Origin: Aedes albopictus
Taxonomy: Eukaryota > Arthropoda > Insecta > Diptera > Culicidae
Direction of reading: 5' to 3'
DNA length: 64,000 bases
Assembly: GCF_035046485.1 (NCBI RefSeq)
Contig: NC_085138.1
Span: forward strand, 429,523,265-429,587,264
Part shown: piece by piece, positions 20,442 to 32,013 of the stretch
Position numbering within the stretch: position 1 is the stretch's first letter
Layout of the letters: each line of letters begins with the position of its first letter
The notes under the pieces: model-generated
Told to the model about the DNA's origin: nothing
Databases searched by the model: none
The model's input: only the letters and a program-made list of their open reading frames with translations
Position numbers and translations under genes: made by a program

Positions 20442-22282
20442 TTATTCGGAAAAGTAATGCTCATCCTTCAGCTCCTCCGGCATGTATCGCAGTCCGGATT
20501 CGTCCTTGTGTAGCAGGTTGTACCCCGCTCCGTAGTTGAGGCTCTTCATCAGTTTGGTCGAGGCGTTCCGCAGATGCAGCGGGACACTCGGCATGGGTCC
20601 TTTGTGTTGCGCGATCGATGCCTTGCACCGGTTGAAAGCGTTGTACACTTCGCGGCTTTTGGGTGCTCGGGCCAGATAAACGGCACAGTGCGCAATGATG
20701 CAGTCCGCTTCGGGCATTCCGACGGCTTGTACAGCGTTCAGGGTTGAAGTGGCCACCGTCAGGGCGTTGGTGTCGGCCAAGCCGATGTCTTCACTGGCCA
20801 TTCGGATCATCCGTCGAACCAGATAGCGTGGATCCTCTCCGGAGACCAACATCCGGGAGCACCAGTAGAGGGCTGCGTTGTCGTCCGAGGCGCGGATCGA
20901 TTTATGCAAAGCCGAGATCAATTCGTAGTGCTGGTCTCCTTTGCGGTCGTACAGCATGTGGGATTTCTGCAAGAAATGAATATTACACCATACAAAATTG
21001 CAACTCATTACTACGAAGATAGAGTACTGGCCATCAGGCATGTCCTATTTTGCCCCCATTCACACATCAGTTTCATGTGAATAGGTCTCGTTTTTCTAAT
21101 GGAGCCAACCGAACTTACCTTAATTCCCTCTTTGATTTCATCCAGCGAGATCCGTTTCAAAGCGGAATTCTCTTCCTCTTGCTGAGCCGCAACCGTATTC
21201 AGCGCCAGCTGAAGACTGTTCAGCGCAATCCGAGCATCACCGTCGCAAATTTCCGCCAGCCAGCGAATGCTCTCGGCGCTGATCATCATCCGTGGAACGA
21301 ACGGCAGACTCCGGATGTCCGGTACTTTATTGTTGTTCTCAAACATGATCGTCTTGTACTGCGGAAGCGCCCGCTCCAGAATCTTCATCACCGCTTCCAC
21401 GCCCAACTTCTCCAGCACAATCACCCGACAGCGGCTCAGCAGGGCCGAGTTCAAGCTGAACGACGGATTCTCCGTCGTGGCCCCGATCAGCGTAATGGTA
21501 CCGCTTTCAACGTGCGGCAGGAAGATGTCCTGCTGCAGCTTGTTGAACCGATGAATCTCATCCATGAACATAATCGTCTTCCGTTTGAATGCAATGTCGT
21601 TTTTGGCCACTTTGACTGCTTCCTTAACGTCGTTCACTCCGCTCATTGTGGCGGACAATTTAACGAATCGCATGGTCTCGTGCTTCTTGCAGTGGGTCGC
21701 AATAATGTGAGCCAAGGTCGTCTTGCCACACCCCGGAGGACCCCACAGGATCATACTTGGAATGGTATTCTTCTCAAACAGCGTCCTCAAAACCGTATTC
21801 TTTCCAATTATCTGCTCCTGACCGATGTAATCGCCCAGCTCGTTCGGTCGCATTTTCTCCGCCAGGGGAACACTTCCTCCATCATCCTCCGCCGCTTTCG
21901 CTTTGGCCTTCTCACGTTTACTCTGTTCCCGCTCTTTTTCCTTCTCTTCGTCCGACAAATCAATCACCGTCCGTTCGATATCCTCCTCGTTCACATGTCC
22001 ACCGTTACTATTCCTATCCTCTCCTCGTCTGGCCCGCTTAGCACTTCCGACGTTCGGCGACGTTTTGTTAAAAATGCTGAAGCTTCGCTTGGATTCTCTT
22101 CCGGCCGTGGCAACACTCCCATCCACCGTCGTCCCGTTGGTCGTTGATTGGGGCGCCGTCGAATCGTTCAAAAACAAACAACGATCAACGTGCGCCTCGA
22201 TGTCCGACATCGGGAACAGCTTGTCGCACACCGGACAGACCGATCGGGTGCACGACGATGATGGTTGCGGTTCTTCGGACAT
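20442..22282 (-). CDS. WRNIP1: ATPase WRNIP1 homolog (Mgs1/RarA family AAA+ ATPase), two exons
   Basis: Exons are 22282-21119 and 20966-20442, joined over a 152-bp intron (20967-21118, minus-strand donor AAG|GTAAGT, acceptor TTGCAG|AAA) with an intact frame; the product is about 562 aa (human about 665). Residues 16-35 form a Rad18-type UBZ4 ubiquitin-binding finger (C16, C19, H31, C35). A charged linker (about 80-135) leads to the AAA+ module: Walker A GPPGCGKT (181-188), Walker B FMDEIH (239-244), sensor 1 ATTENPSF (268-275), SRCR arginine finger (283-286), sensor 2 DGDARIALN (347-355). Exon 2 encodes the clamp-loader-like oligomerisation domain, with SEDIGLAD, ARAPKS and PLHLRNA motifs. 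Family members act in the nucleus at stalled replication forks, binding ubiquitinated PCNA, DNA polymerase delta and WRN-type helicases. Start: first in-frame ATG immediately ahead of the finger. All key residues are present, so the gene looks functional. It converges with the snoRNA host gene. Confidence 0.96.
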
Positions 22283-22571
22283 TCCGAAGGAGTCGCGTAC
22301 TAACGGCCGACAGGTTTTAAAATTCAGTAAAACGTTTGGAAACCGTAAAAATAAGATGCACTTTTCTAAACGCGGGACATGTTTTCACTGGAAAAAAATA
22401 CGTTTTATGTTTGTTTACTTTGTGCAAAGCGCGATGTCAGTACACGCGGGGGGTCACTCAATGGAAAAATGCCGAAAAGGCCTATTATATAATGAAAAAG
22501 ATTTTTCTGGACAGTGATTTGAATAGGTCGTTAGTTCCCTGAGAATCATGGAACTGATGGAATTCAACTCA

Positions 22572-22736
22572 GGGGTGATACACAAATTATGTCACGCAAA
22601 AATCGACCTTTTTCAACCCCCCCTCTCCCCTATGTCACACCTTTTGTATGGGACCTCAAAATTATTTGTATGGGTTGCCACGTTCTGCTAAACCCCCCCT
22701 CCCCCTACAAGCGTGACGTAATTTGTGTACGACCCC
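22572..22736. mobile_element. 165-bp MITE, ends GGGGTGATACACAAATTATG
   Basis: Inverted ends GGGGTGATACACAAATTATG / (rc) GGGGTCGTACACAAATTACG, flanked by TCA (22569-22571, 22737-22739). Lies just beyond the 5' side of WRNIP1. Confidence 0.85.
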
Positions 22737-22863
22737 TCACTTATGCCACCTTATGCTGTTTTTCTCCATTATCCATTTCCAACCTGGATTAGAACTGGAT
22801 CAGATCACAGTTTCAACCCAAACCCGACATAATTTAAGCTTTGAACAGCTTTGAACCTTATAT

Positions 22864-23118
22864 CACAGAGAAACAGACGTCACACTCTCAACGCCTTCCA
22901 TCGATCACCTTTTTAACGGTTGATTCAAATTTTTAGTAGTAGGTCGATTGGCCACTCGCGGCGCTGGTGTCGTTTTTGCTCCTGTTTGACGTTTGCTCAC
23001 TACCGCCATCTAGTGGCGGCCCGGCTAAACACAGTAGATTTAGCATTGGGCGATTACGTTTTCGTGACGATGTTTTTTTAATGAAATTTGTTCTAAGTGT
23101 TACGTCTGTTTCTCTGTG
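22864..23118. mobile_element. 255-bp MITE, ends CACAGAGAAACAGACGT, 7-bp duplication
   Basis: Inverted ends CACAGAGAAACAGACGT, flanked by CTTATAT (22857-22863, 23119-23125). Ends resemble family C. The interior has the near-palindrome ACCGCCATCTAGTGGCGGC at 23002-23020. End fragments of the same family are at 39153 and near 49630-49655. Confidence 0.85.
23002..23016 (-). promoter_or_regulatory. CTCF-like motif inside a MITE
   Basis: The minus strand reads CCACTAGATGGCGGT, which fits the consensus CCASYAGRKGGCRSY at every position. Occupancy is unknown; the match lies in a palindromic context, so it could be incidental. Confidence 0.3.
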
Positions 23119-23130
23119 CTTATATATCCC

Positions 23131-23312
23131 ATAGTGGTTTCTGCTTTTAGTAGTGTTGCGTGTACGTACACGCTGCATTACACGAACACCACTTGAGTTA
23201 CTGGTTGAAAATAGTAAACAAAGATCAGCTGTTTCCAGCAAAATCAAATGGGCATATTTTCAACCAGTAGATTCGCATTAGTGTTCGTGACACCGCGCTG
23301 CGAAACCACTAT
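23131..23312. mobile_element. MITE, ends ATAGTGGTTTC
   Basis: Inverted ends ATAGTGGTTTCTGC / GCGAAACCACTAT; interior holds the 16-bp perfect palindrome GCGTGTACGTACACGC near 23157. Confidence 0.55.
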
Positions 23313-23327
23313 AGCGGGAATGAGCCA

Positions 23328-23446
23328 TTTTACGAGACGTTTCGGATCAGCTGATCGCTCATTTTATGAATGAAAATTTGACAGGAGGTTGCGCCCAAGC
23401 CCGTGAGTGTTAATATCAATATCAACACTGTTGTCGTTTCGTAAAA
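23328..23446. mobile_element. 119-bp repeat, ends TTTTACGARACG, copy 1
   Basis: Inverted ends TTTTACGAGACG / CGTTTCGTAAAA. Copy 2, inverted, at 35391-35519 shares also the outside ATGAGCC. Confidence 0.65.
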
Positions 23447-23481
23447 TAGACTATAGATTCCAGCGCGAAAAATGATTAAGC

Positions 23482-23742
23482 ATATCTGGAGCTCGATTTG
23501 AAAAGGTCGTATGTGCTTTTGTCGATTAAAAATTCGATCATTTGGATTCGCTTATTATAGCAAAAACCGTTGAAATTGAACAAAGTTGATACGTACAGCA
23601 GAATCATCACAAAACAGGCTTTCCGTTCCATCATTAAAAGTCTCCAAAATATCTTCTCTATTGCTACAATAACTAAAATAAACTGATCGAATTTTATATC
23701 GACAAATGTACATACGACCTTTTCAAATCGAGCTCCAGATAT
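23482..23742. mobile_element. 261-bp MITE, ends ATATCTGGAGCTCGATTTGA
   Basis: About 30 bp of nearly perfect inverted repeat (ATCTGGAGCTCGATTTGAAA, then AGGTCGTATGT); TA on both sides if the first bases are taken as target. Confidence 0.8.
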
Positions 23743-23752
23743 TTTAGAGTAA

Positions 23753-24327
23753 GGGTCTGTGTCAATTGGGTTGTTTAGTGAATTAAATATTGCTATTTTC
23801 TTTAGCCTAATCGGAAGAGCTCATTTTTCTGAGTATAAGTTGATTTTATTGCGTTCAAATTCCTTTGTTTAGATGGTTAAATAATCAAAACAGTTTTAAT
23901 ATCCGTGGATAGAATGACAGTTCAATCGATAAAGTGACAGTTCGCCCCGAACAAAAAAAATTCCCCATACAAATTTTAAATGCATTTTAAAAATAGTTCC
24001 CGGGCACCAAAAATGATGAAATTTTTCTGAGCCACTATGATTTTTTTCAGATTTTTAGAACTTTATTTTGATACCTAAAATCAATTTCAAAGAGATTTTT
24101 TGAAATCACCTTTTGACAGCTGGGCAACTGTTTGACAGCTCCGCCCAGTACAAAATGGAATGAGGGGTGATTCGACAAATCGCTCCCATACAAACTTCAA
24201 ACTGATTTTAAAATAGGTTCCCGGGCACCAAAATTCATGAAAATTTGGATTTCGGCTCAGTTTGACATGCAGACTCAGAATATGGAATTATCTCAACACC
24301 GCTAATGAAGCCAATTGACACAGACCC
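23753..24327 (-). mobile_element. 575-bp MITE, ends GGGTCTGTGTCAATTGG (Harbinger-like)
   Basis: Inverted ends GGGTCTGTGTCAATTGG, flanked by TAA and TGA. GG(G/C)-CTGT ends with a 3-bp T-A target are typical of PIF/Harbinger MITEs (inference). A copy lies at 34225-34838. Confidence 0.72.
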
Positions 24328-24397
24328 TGAGTGTATTATAAACGTTTGTTTCCAATGCAAAACTATGGTTAAAGGTGTACTCAATAATGTATACCGC

Positions 24398-24622
24398 ATT
24401 TAGTTCATCACTGGACTGCGCACTGAGTCTTCATAAGTGCGAAAACGTAAATAAAACTGCGCGATTGGATCTAATCTAATTGATGTCTTCGGCGCACTAT
24501 TTCTTCGATGTATGCTGAATAAGTGCTCTGAAGACACCAAGTCGATTGGATGCAATCGCGCACTTTTATTTGCATTTTCGCACTTGTGAAAACTAGTGCG
24601 ATAGTCCAGTGGTGAACTAAAT
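24398..24622. mobile_element. 225-bp MITE, ends ATTTAGTTCA(C)CACTGGACT
   Basis: Left ATTTAGTTCATCACTGGACT and mirrored AGTCCAGTGGTGAACTAAAT, with long subterminal inverted similarity (AAGTGCGAAAA...). Confidence 0.75.
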
Positions 24623-24700
24623 GCGCTATATCGTTCAATGTTCACTTGTACGCAGTCTGCTATTTATATCTGTGGGCTCACTTAACAAAAATCACAATAC

Positions 24701-25011
24701 CACAGAAAACATACATTCAAGCCCAAAGCTGTTTAAGGAATTAAACGGTCGTTTGAAATGGCAACACAAGTGGCAATTCTGTTTCGGCGCTGGTACCGCA
24801 AAGTTCCAATGCCGTTGTCAGTGGTGGATATGAAACTTATCGTGATACGTATACTCACCACTGATTGTGGCAACTTGCCATGAGTTATCAACGCTAAAAA
24901 ATGAGTTCTTACACAGCTTTCGAGACAAAATTTGTTCTAGCTTGCCATTTCAAATGACCGTTAAATTCCTTACACAGTTTTGGAACTGGACTTGGATGTC
25001 TGTTCTCTGTG
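24701..25011. mobile_element. MITE family C copy 2
   Basis: Ends CACAGAAAACATACATTCAA and complement of CACAGAGAACAGACATCC; interior shares AAGGAATTTAACGG-type and GTGGCAA motifs with 15903-16195. The flanking 7-mers no longer match, so it is older. Confidence 0.75.
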
Positions 25012-25026
25012 GCTATTCTCCGTGCA

Positions 25027-26264
25027 GTTGAAACCCGGAATTTTCGACTAGCGAAGTTGGACTTTTCTCAAAATCCATGCTTCGGACCTAACTTCGGAGG
25101 TGGTGCGCTGTATAGTGGACCAGGTTACTATACAGCGCACCACCCAAGTAACCAGTAAGCATTTAAAATAGCATTCCTTCAGCATTATAGTAGCCTTTAC
25201 GACAAGGTGTTAAATGCTAATTAGCCGTATAGTGCTACCTCACAGCAGGTTTTGGCAAAATAACGGGCTGTCTTAGTGCTATCCCTTCAGGAACGTCGTG
25301 ACGAAATGTCAAAGAAGTGTAACGCCTCGTCGAGCAAAAAAAAAACAAAAATAGATTGACGTCTGCTTCTCGTTCTCTCAGCCTGCTTCCCCGCTTCATC
25401 GTCCTTCCATATTCCAGCCGGTGCTAGGTGGTACTTTTTTGCTGATTTTTGTAGTGATGTAGGTTTGAACTTACGATCCGGAGATTGATTAATCATATCT
25501 GCTTCGGATTCTGTTGCTCCTGATCCACGATGCTAAAGCTGTCCCGGTGGCGTGCGTTGATTTAATCGCTAATATAAAGAATGATTCGATAACAGCTTCA
25601 GATTCAACATCCAAAACTTGTTTTCATTGAGATATTTCATTGTGGTAGAGCATTACGATCCCTTCTTTTAAATATCTGTGGAATAAGATTGTTTTTTCCC
25701 TCTTTCAAACAATCCTATGATCAACCAAAGCACGCACCTATTCAGCATATATTTTCCGACGAAATGATAAATAATTGGTGATTTTTTGATGGACAAGTTC
25801 CTAATCCAATCCAGCTGCAGTAATGTTTTCTTTGGTGCTTTTGGATGAGTAGGGGAAAATGAAGAAACAAATAAGATGCACAGATTTGTAAACAGAAGCA
25901 TAGGCTCTGTAAGAGAGAGACAAAATGTGTTGCCAAATGCGTAACATATCTCCCAACCTTTTTGCTCCTAGAATTTAAAGAGCAGTTGAAAAGCATTCTG
26001 TATGCTCCCAAGTGAAACCACTTCAAGCAGTTGAAATGCTAATTAACAACCGAAAGCTTTTGAGCAGCACAGCTTATGCTAACTCAAGGCAGCTATGCAT
26101 TCGAACTGCTCATGTAACGCAGCAAGCAGTTTAAATGCGTAATACGGGTTGATACACGGCTTATTCAAATGCTTAGTGGTTACCTGGGCACTTTCGAAGT
26201 TAGGTCCGACGCATGGATTTTGAGAAAAGTCCAACTTCACTAGTCGAAAACTCCGATTTTCAAC
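25027..26264. mobile_element. Foldback element split by 1046-bp element
   Basis: Left arm 25027-25098 and right arm 26193-26264 are inverted repeats (AAGTTGGACTTTTCTCAAAA, then TCCATGC and complement). A second perfect hairpin (25099-25144, GGTGGTGCGCTGTATAGT arms) touches the insertion point of the CCCAAGTAACCA element. Confidence 0.7.
25143..26188. mobile_element. 1046-bp TIR element, copy 1
   Basis: Ends CCCAAGTAACCAGTAAGC and (rc) CCCAGGTAACCACTAAGC; CA on both sides. Identical base for base, as far as read, to 26854-27899. No transposase; the short frames inside have no known domain. Confidence 0.9.
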
Positions 26265-26357
26265 TAAATTGAGAATAGGTTGCGATGCAGTCTTGCGGCC
26301 AAGCGAAAAAAATCCAATCAAACTTGCGTCTTGTCACTTCAATTTGACGAAAAGATC

Positions 26358-26478
26358 GGAGATCTTATCTAGCAGGTCGCCGCCTGTCTGTCGTCATAGG
26401 TGATTGTCAGTCCGTTTCATTTGCCGCAACGTCTGGTATCCCACAAGGCAGCCACTTGGGACCACTGATCTTTTTGAC
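26358..26478 (+). pseudogene. Reverse transcriptase fragment (Jockey-type LINE)
   Basis: The frame reads YLAGRRLSVVIGDCQS, then SGIPQGSHLGPLIF, the conserved RT block ahead of the catalytic aspartates. The frame ends at 26478, where the next element's 5' region begins; the YxDD box is absent. Confidence 0.8.
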
Positions 26479-26591
26479 TGACCGCAATTTCGTCGTTTCT
26501 GTTGTTGGCGCCATCTGTCCGCCGGTCCGCGAACTGTCGTGCACTTGATTTCTGGAGCAACTTTAGACTAGGACCTTTCGTCATAGCTAAA

Positions 26592-26853
26592 ATGTTGGGC
26601 GTGTGTAAGAGTTGCACTAATGAGCTCGTTGATAACTCAATAATGAAATGTGGCGGGTTCTGCTCAGCTCGTTTTTGCGTTGATTGCGCTGAATTGGACC
26701 CCAGCGCGCGTGCGAATGTCGATACCTACACAAGCCTCTATTGGATGTGCAAGGAATGCTGCAAACTCATGGAAAATGCGAGATTCAAAAATGCGCTGGT
26801 TTCATCGAACGCTGTTAATACCGGATTTCTAAACGCAATGAAGGATGAAATAC
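26592..26853 (+). pseudogene. LINE ORF1 fragment with PHD-like zinc finger, truncated
   Basis: From ATG 26592, a cysteine-rich N-terminus (CKSC, then MKCGGFCSARFCVDC, then LYWMCKECC) typical of ORF1 proteins of mosquito non-LTR elements. Cut after 87 codons by the 1046-bp element (copy 2). Confidence 0.65.
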
Positions 26854-27899
26854 CCCAAGTAACCAGTAAGCATTTAAAATAGCATTCCTTCAGCATTATA
26901 GTAGCCTTTACGACAAGGTGTTAAATGCTAATTAGCCGTATAGTGCTACCTCACAGCAGGTTTTGGCAAAATAACGGGCTGTCTTAGTGCTATCCCTTCA
27001 GGAACGTCGTGACGAAATGTCAAAGAAGTGTAACGCCTCGTCGAGCAAAAAAAAAACAAAAATAGATTGACGTCTGCTTCTCGTTCTCTCAGCCTGCTTC
27101 CCCGCTTCATCGTCCTTCCATATTCCAGCCGGTGCTAGGTGGTACTTTTTTGCTGATTTTTGTAGTGATGTAGGTTTGAACTTACGATCCGGAGATTGAT
27201 TAATCATATCTGCTTCGGATTCTGTTGCTCCTGATCCACGATGCTAAAGCTGTCCCGGTGGCGTGCGTTGATTTAATCGCTAATATAAAGAATGATTCGA
27301 TAACAGCTTCAGATTCAACATCCAAAACTTGTTTTCATTGAGATATTTCATTGTGGTAGAGCATTACGATCCCTTCTTTTAAATATCTGTGGAATAAGAT
27401 TGTTTTTTCCCTCTTTCAAACAATCCTATGATCAACCAAAGCACGCACCTATTCAGCATATATTTTCCGACGAAATGATAAATAATTGGTGATTTTTTGA
27501 TGGACAAGTTCCTAATCCAATCCAGCTGCAGTAATGTTTTCTTTGGTGCTTTTGGATGAGTAGGGGAAAATGAAGAAACAAATAAGATGCACAGATTTGT
27601 AAACAGAAGCATAGGCTCTGTAAGAGAGAGACAAAATGTGTTGCCAAATGCGTAACATATCTCCCAACCTTTTTGCTCCTAGAATTTAAAGAGCAGTTGA
27701 AAAGCATTCTGTATGCTCCCAAGTGAAACCACTTCAAGCAGTTGAAATGCTAATTAACAACCGAAAGCTTTTGAGCAGCACAGCTTATGCTAACTCAAGG
27801 CAGCTATGCATTCGAACTGCTCATGTAACGCAGCAAGCAGTTTAAATGCGTAATACGGGTTGATACACGGCTTATTCAAATGCTTAGTGGTTACCTGGG
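26854..27899. mobile_element. 1046-bp TIR element, copy 2
   Basis: Identical to 25143-26188 and in the same orientation, 665 bp away, inserted in the LINE ORF1 fragment. Flanking bases are AC and AG. Confidence 0.9.
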
Positions 27900-27981
27900 A
27901 GTGTCGATGAAGAGAAATCGATCATGTAATTTTTAAACTTAATTTGAGCACAATCTAGATTTGTCCAAATAGAAACCAATG

Positions 27982-29573
27982 CAAACAAACAAACAAACAA
28001 ACAAACAAACAAACAAACAAACAAACAAACAAACAAACAAACAAACAAACAAACAAACAAACAAACAAACAAACAAACAAACAAACAAACAAACAAACAA
28101 ACAAACAAACAAACAAACAAACAAACAAACAAACAAACAAACAAACAAACAAACAAACAAACAAACAAACAAACAAACAAACAAACAAACAAACAAACAA
28201 ACAAACAAACAAACAAACAAACAAACAAACAAACAAACAAACAAACAAACAAACAAACAAACAAACAAACAAACAAACAAACAAACAAACAAACAAACAA
28301 ACAAACAAACAAACAAACAAACAAACAAACAAACAAACAAACAAACAAACAAACAAACAAACAAACAAACAAACAAACAAACAAACAAACAAACAAACAA
28401 ACAAACAAACAAACAAACAAACAAACAAACAAACAAACAAACAAACAAACAAACAAACAAACAAACAAACAAACAAACAAACAAACAAACAAACAAACAA
28501 ACAAACAAACAAACAAACAAACAAACAAACAAACAAACAAACAAACAAACAAACAAACAAACAAACAAACAAACAAACAAACAAACAAACAAACAAACAA
28601 ACAAACAAACAAACAAACAAACAAACAAACAAACAAACAAACAAACAAACAAACAAACAAACAAACAAACAAACAAACAAACAAACAAACAAACAAACAA
28701 ACAAACAAACAAACAAACAAACAAACAAACAAACAAACAAACAAACAAACAAACAAACAAACAAACAAACAAACAAACAAACAAACAAACAAACAAACAA
28801 ACAAACAAACAAACAAACAAACAAACAAACAAACAAACAAACAAACAAACAAACAAACAAACAAACAAACAAACAAACAAACAAACAAACAAACAAACAA
28901 ACAAACAAACAAACAAACAAACAAACAAACAAACAAACAAACAAACAAACAAACAAACAAACAAACAAACAAACAAACAAACAAACAAACAAACAAACAA
29001 ACAAACAAACAAACAAACAAACAAACAAACAAACAAACAAACAAACAAACAAACAAACAAACAAACAAACAAACAAACAAACAAACAAACAAACAAACAA
29101 ACAAACAAACAAACAAACAAACAAACAAACAAACAAACAAACAAACAAACAAACAAACAAACAAACAAACAAACAAACAAACAAACAAACAAACAAACAA
29201 ACAAACAAACAAACAAACAAACAAACAAACAAACAAACAAACAAACAAACAAACAAACAAACAAACAAACAAACAAACAAACAAACAAACAAACAAACAA
29301 ACAAACAAACAAACAAACAAACAAACAAACAAACAAACAAACAAACAAACAAACAAACAAACAAACAAACAAACAAACAAACAAACAAACAAACAAACAA
29401 ACAAACAAACAAACAAACAAACAAACAAACAAACAAACAAACAAACAAACAAACAAACAAACAAACAAACAAACAAACAAACAAACAAACAAACAAACAA
29501 ACAAACAAACAAACAAACAAACAAACAAACAAACAAACAAACAAACAAACAAACAAACAAACAAACAAACAAA
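27982..29573. repeat. Perfect (CAAA)n microsatellite, 398 units
   Basis: 1592 bp of uninterrupted CAAA/TTTG without a single variant base. Long open frames on both strands (QTNK and FVCL repeats) are by-products. Confidence 0.98.
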
Positions 29574-29707
29574 TGTAGGAGTTTTAGTAGGCTATGATTA
29601 ACAGAATAGGGTCATTCGATGTAATGTCAGATCATTCAATCTCGAGTCGCCAAATAAATGAGACGTATCTATTCATTGGTCAAGTCCTCTGTATTTGCAA
29701 TAACTTC

Positions 29708-29759
29708 ACAAACAAACAAACAAACAAACAAACAAACAAACAAACAAGCAAACAAACAA
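29708..29759. repeat. Second, short (CAAA)n tract with one interruption
   Basis: About 50 bp of the same unit with one AAGC variant, 135 bp after the main array, suggesting a once larger or twice seeded array. Confidence 0.9.
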
Positions 29760-29765
29760 CAAATA

Positions 29766-31219
29766 CCGTCAAGGCACCATTCACCGTGGATCTAAGAGGA
29801 TTCAGGGCAAATAAGGACTGTCATTTGATACCAGTCTTATAAACATTGTTGGTGACGCTTTAAATTGCCTTCATTATAGGATAAAATTAAAGTAATATCC
29901 AGAGAAGTCGAAAATTTTTCACAAAATTTGGTGTTATAATACAATTAGTAAAGCGTAGTAAGGTCGCCTGATTCTGTGGTAGGTCACCATTCACCGTGGT
30001 AGTAGGGACCCATTCACCGTGTATGAGAAATTTTATTCTATTTTGTTTAAAAATGATCAAAACAACCCAGCCAAGGGATTTTTCTTCGTTTATATTCATA
30101 TCAAGTAATAACTTACAAGATTTTATTAGAAAAACGAATGTTAAAATTTTTAATTTTTTCTAGGTATATGGGACAATATGGGGCACGGTGAATGATTTTT
30201 AGGGTATCCATTTACCGTGCCCTTTTGTTTCAATTAAAAAGTACGAGTAATCGTACTTTCTTGCTAAACTTGCTTCGGTAGTGCAAAATACATACCTGAT
30301 ATGTGAATTTAATTGCTTCTTGGTGGAATAAAAACGTTACTACATTTAGTTTATCGCTTAAATCACCTTAGCGCAGTTTTCGTTTTTTCCACGGGGGTGC
30401 TACGGTGATCGTATTTTGTTGCCGCTTATCATGCGCAACCAGAGCTCATCAATACCAACATTCACTCAGTACATAAGCGGGAGAAGATAAGGAAAAACGC
30501 ACTTTAGCGAACAAAGTTTGTGAGAAGAGGTGTTGTGTGTCTTTTTACAAACAATCCCCACTCTCTGTAGAAACTTTACCTAAACATTGACATTCTCAAA
30601 TTGAAAATTATCAAATAATGCCGATTTTCATGATCATCAATACTCTAATGAGATCTAATGTGATGCAAGCGTTTTGCATCAATATCCCTCGTAAAAAGGT
30701 AAACTTTCAAATTTCACGACTGTATTGGTGCATATTTTGGGTGGAGCATAAATTTATGCTCCATGTAAGGAGGCACAATCCAACCTGTCAAACTCCATAG
30801 TGAAAAAATTAGGGGACTGTTATGGTCTTCTTGTTTTCTTACCCCGCATTAAAATTATGCTGCTGTGTTGAAAGATAGGTTGTCAGCTTGAGCCCTACGC
30901 TTGAGCCGCTGTTATGCTGGCTACGAAAACATTGCATTGGTGGGATAGGGATGCCAATTCCTTGGAAAAAATAGGTTGCCGTCCCCTTGGTTTTTTCACT
31001 ATGAATGCAGTGAACGAGCAGAAACCCACTTCATGTGAACACACTTTAGTGTCAAAATGATACTTTTAAATGTTTCTAATGAGTGTTTTGACACGGTAAC
31101 AACAACAATACATTAGTGTTGTAGTGGTGAAATTGAAGGGAAATTGTCATATCATTCAATCGTAATATGGAAATAATGAAAAAATATTCGAAGGCACACG
31201 GTGAATGGCGCCTTGACGG
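29766..31219. mobile_element. 1454-bp TA-flanked element, CATTCACCGTG repeats
   Basis: Ends CCGTCAAGGCACCATTCACC and (rc) CCGTCAAGGCGCCATTCACC, flanked by TA (29764-29765, 31220-31221). CATTCACCGTG or its complement recurs near 29779, 29988, 30010, 30185, 30209 (as CATTTACCGTG) and 31198, likely transposase-binding repeats. No transposase frame. Confidence 0.85.
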
Positions 31220-31450
31220 TACAAAAGAAAATAGCAAAAATAAATAAAAGAGAAACAAAACATGTAACAAAAAGAGTGAAAAAGAAAAAAAAACAAAATA
31301 CTCCGAAAAGCAAGAAGAAGCATTTCAATTGCTTGGTTACAGGTTCTCTTCGATATAACGTACAAAAAAGTTTACTCTTTGTACGTTACATCGAAGTGTA
31401 CGTTATATCGAAGCAGAGAAAAATTTAATATTTTTTATGCTAATACAGTA

Positions 31451-31656
31451 CGGACCCGATTTTGTCAGCCCCTTTTTGCGACGAACTTTTTGCTCTCATT
31501 ATCTAACGGGCAAATATTGATCAATTCATTTAAGATCATCATCAAACTACTGCTGAAAGGCAGAACATAGAGGAATAAAAAGTATGAATATCTGTTTAAG
31601 TTTTTGAGGGGAGCAAAAAATGTGTTCCGGAAAGGGGCTGACAAAATCGGGTCACT
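31451..31656. mobile_element. 206-bp TA-flanked MITE, GACCCGATTTTGTCAGCCCC
   Basis: Inverted arms GACCCGATTTTGTCAGCCCC(TTT), TA on both sides; nested in the pogo-like MITE. Confidence 0.75.
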
Positions 31657-31859
31657 TATGTATTGATGATTTCGACGTGAAATTAACCCTAAATAATCAT
31701 TTCGGTGAAATTCACAAAACCAATAATGAAAAACATGAGTTTTCACGAAAAAGTAATTTCGTTTTTTGTGCTTCGATATAATGTACACTAAATTTTTACC
31801 CAGTTTGCGCTAATTCTAGGTAACAAGGTTAATACTGCAAGAAAACATGGAAAACATTA

Positions 31860-32013
31860 GGGGGATTCACAACTGCGTAAACTGATTAAACTGATGAGAT
31901 GTCGCGATTACCAAGGCAATCTTTGATTATTTCATTCGCAAAATCATGAAACATTTCAAATAAGCAGAAAATCATGGCTTACGCAGCAATTTAATCTGTT
32001 TAGTGAGTACCCC
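31860..32013. mobile_element. 154-bp MITE, ends GGGGATTCACAACTGCGTAA
   Basis: Left GGGGATTCACAACTGCGTAA, right (rc) GGGGTACTCACTAAACAG; T-A-rich target. Second nested insertion in the pogo-like MITE. Confidence 0.65.

Noticed and set aside
21050..22147. A 365-codon plus-strand frame opposite WRNIP1 exon 1
   Set aside because: It mirrors the GC-rich coding strand, has no known domain and no own promoter.
25287..27737. Duplicated 69-, 77- and 94-codon frames as a paralogous gene pair
   Set aside because: They lie wholly in the 1046-bp non-autonomous elements and have no domain.
27884..29601. Several 537-562-codon open frames on both strands (FVCL and QTNK repeats)
   Set aside because: They are translations of the CAAA microsatellite; a stop-free tetranucleotide opens all frames.
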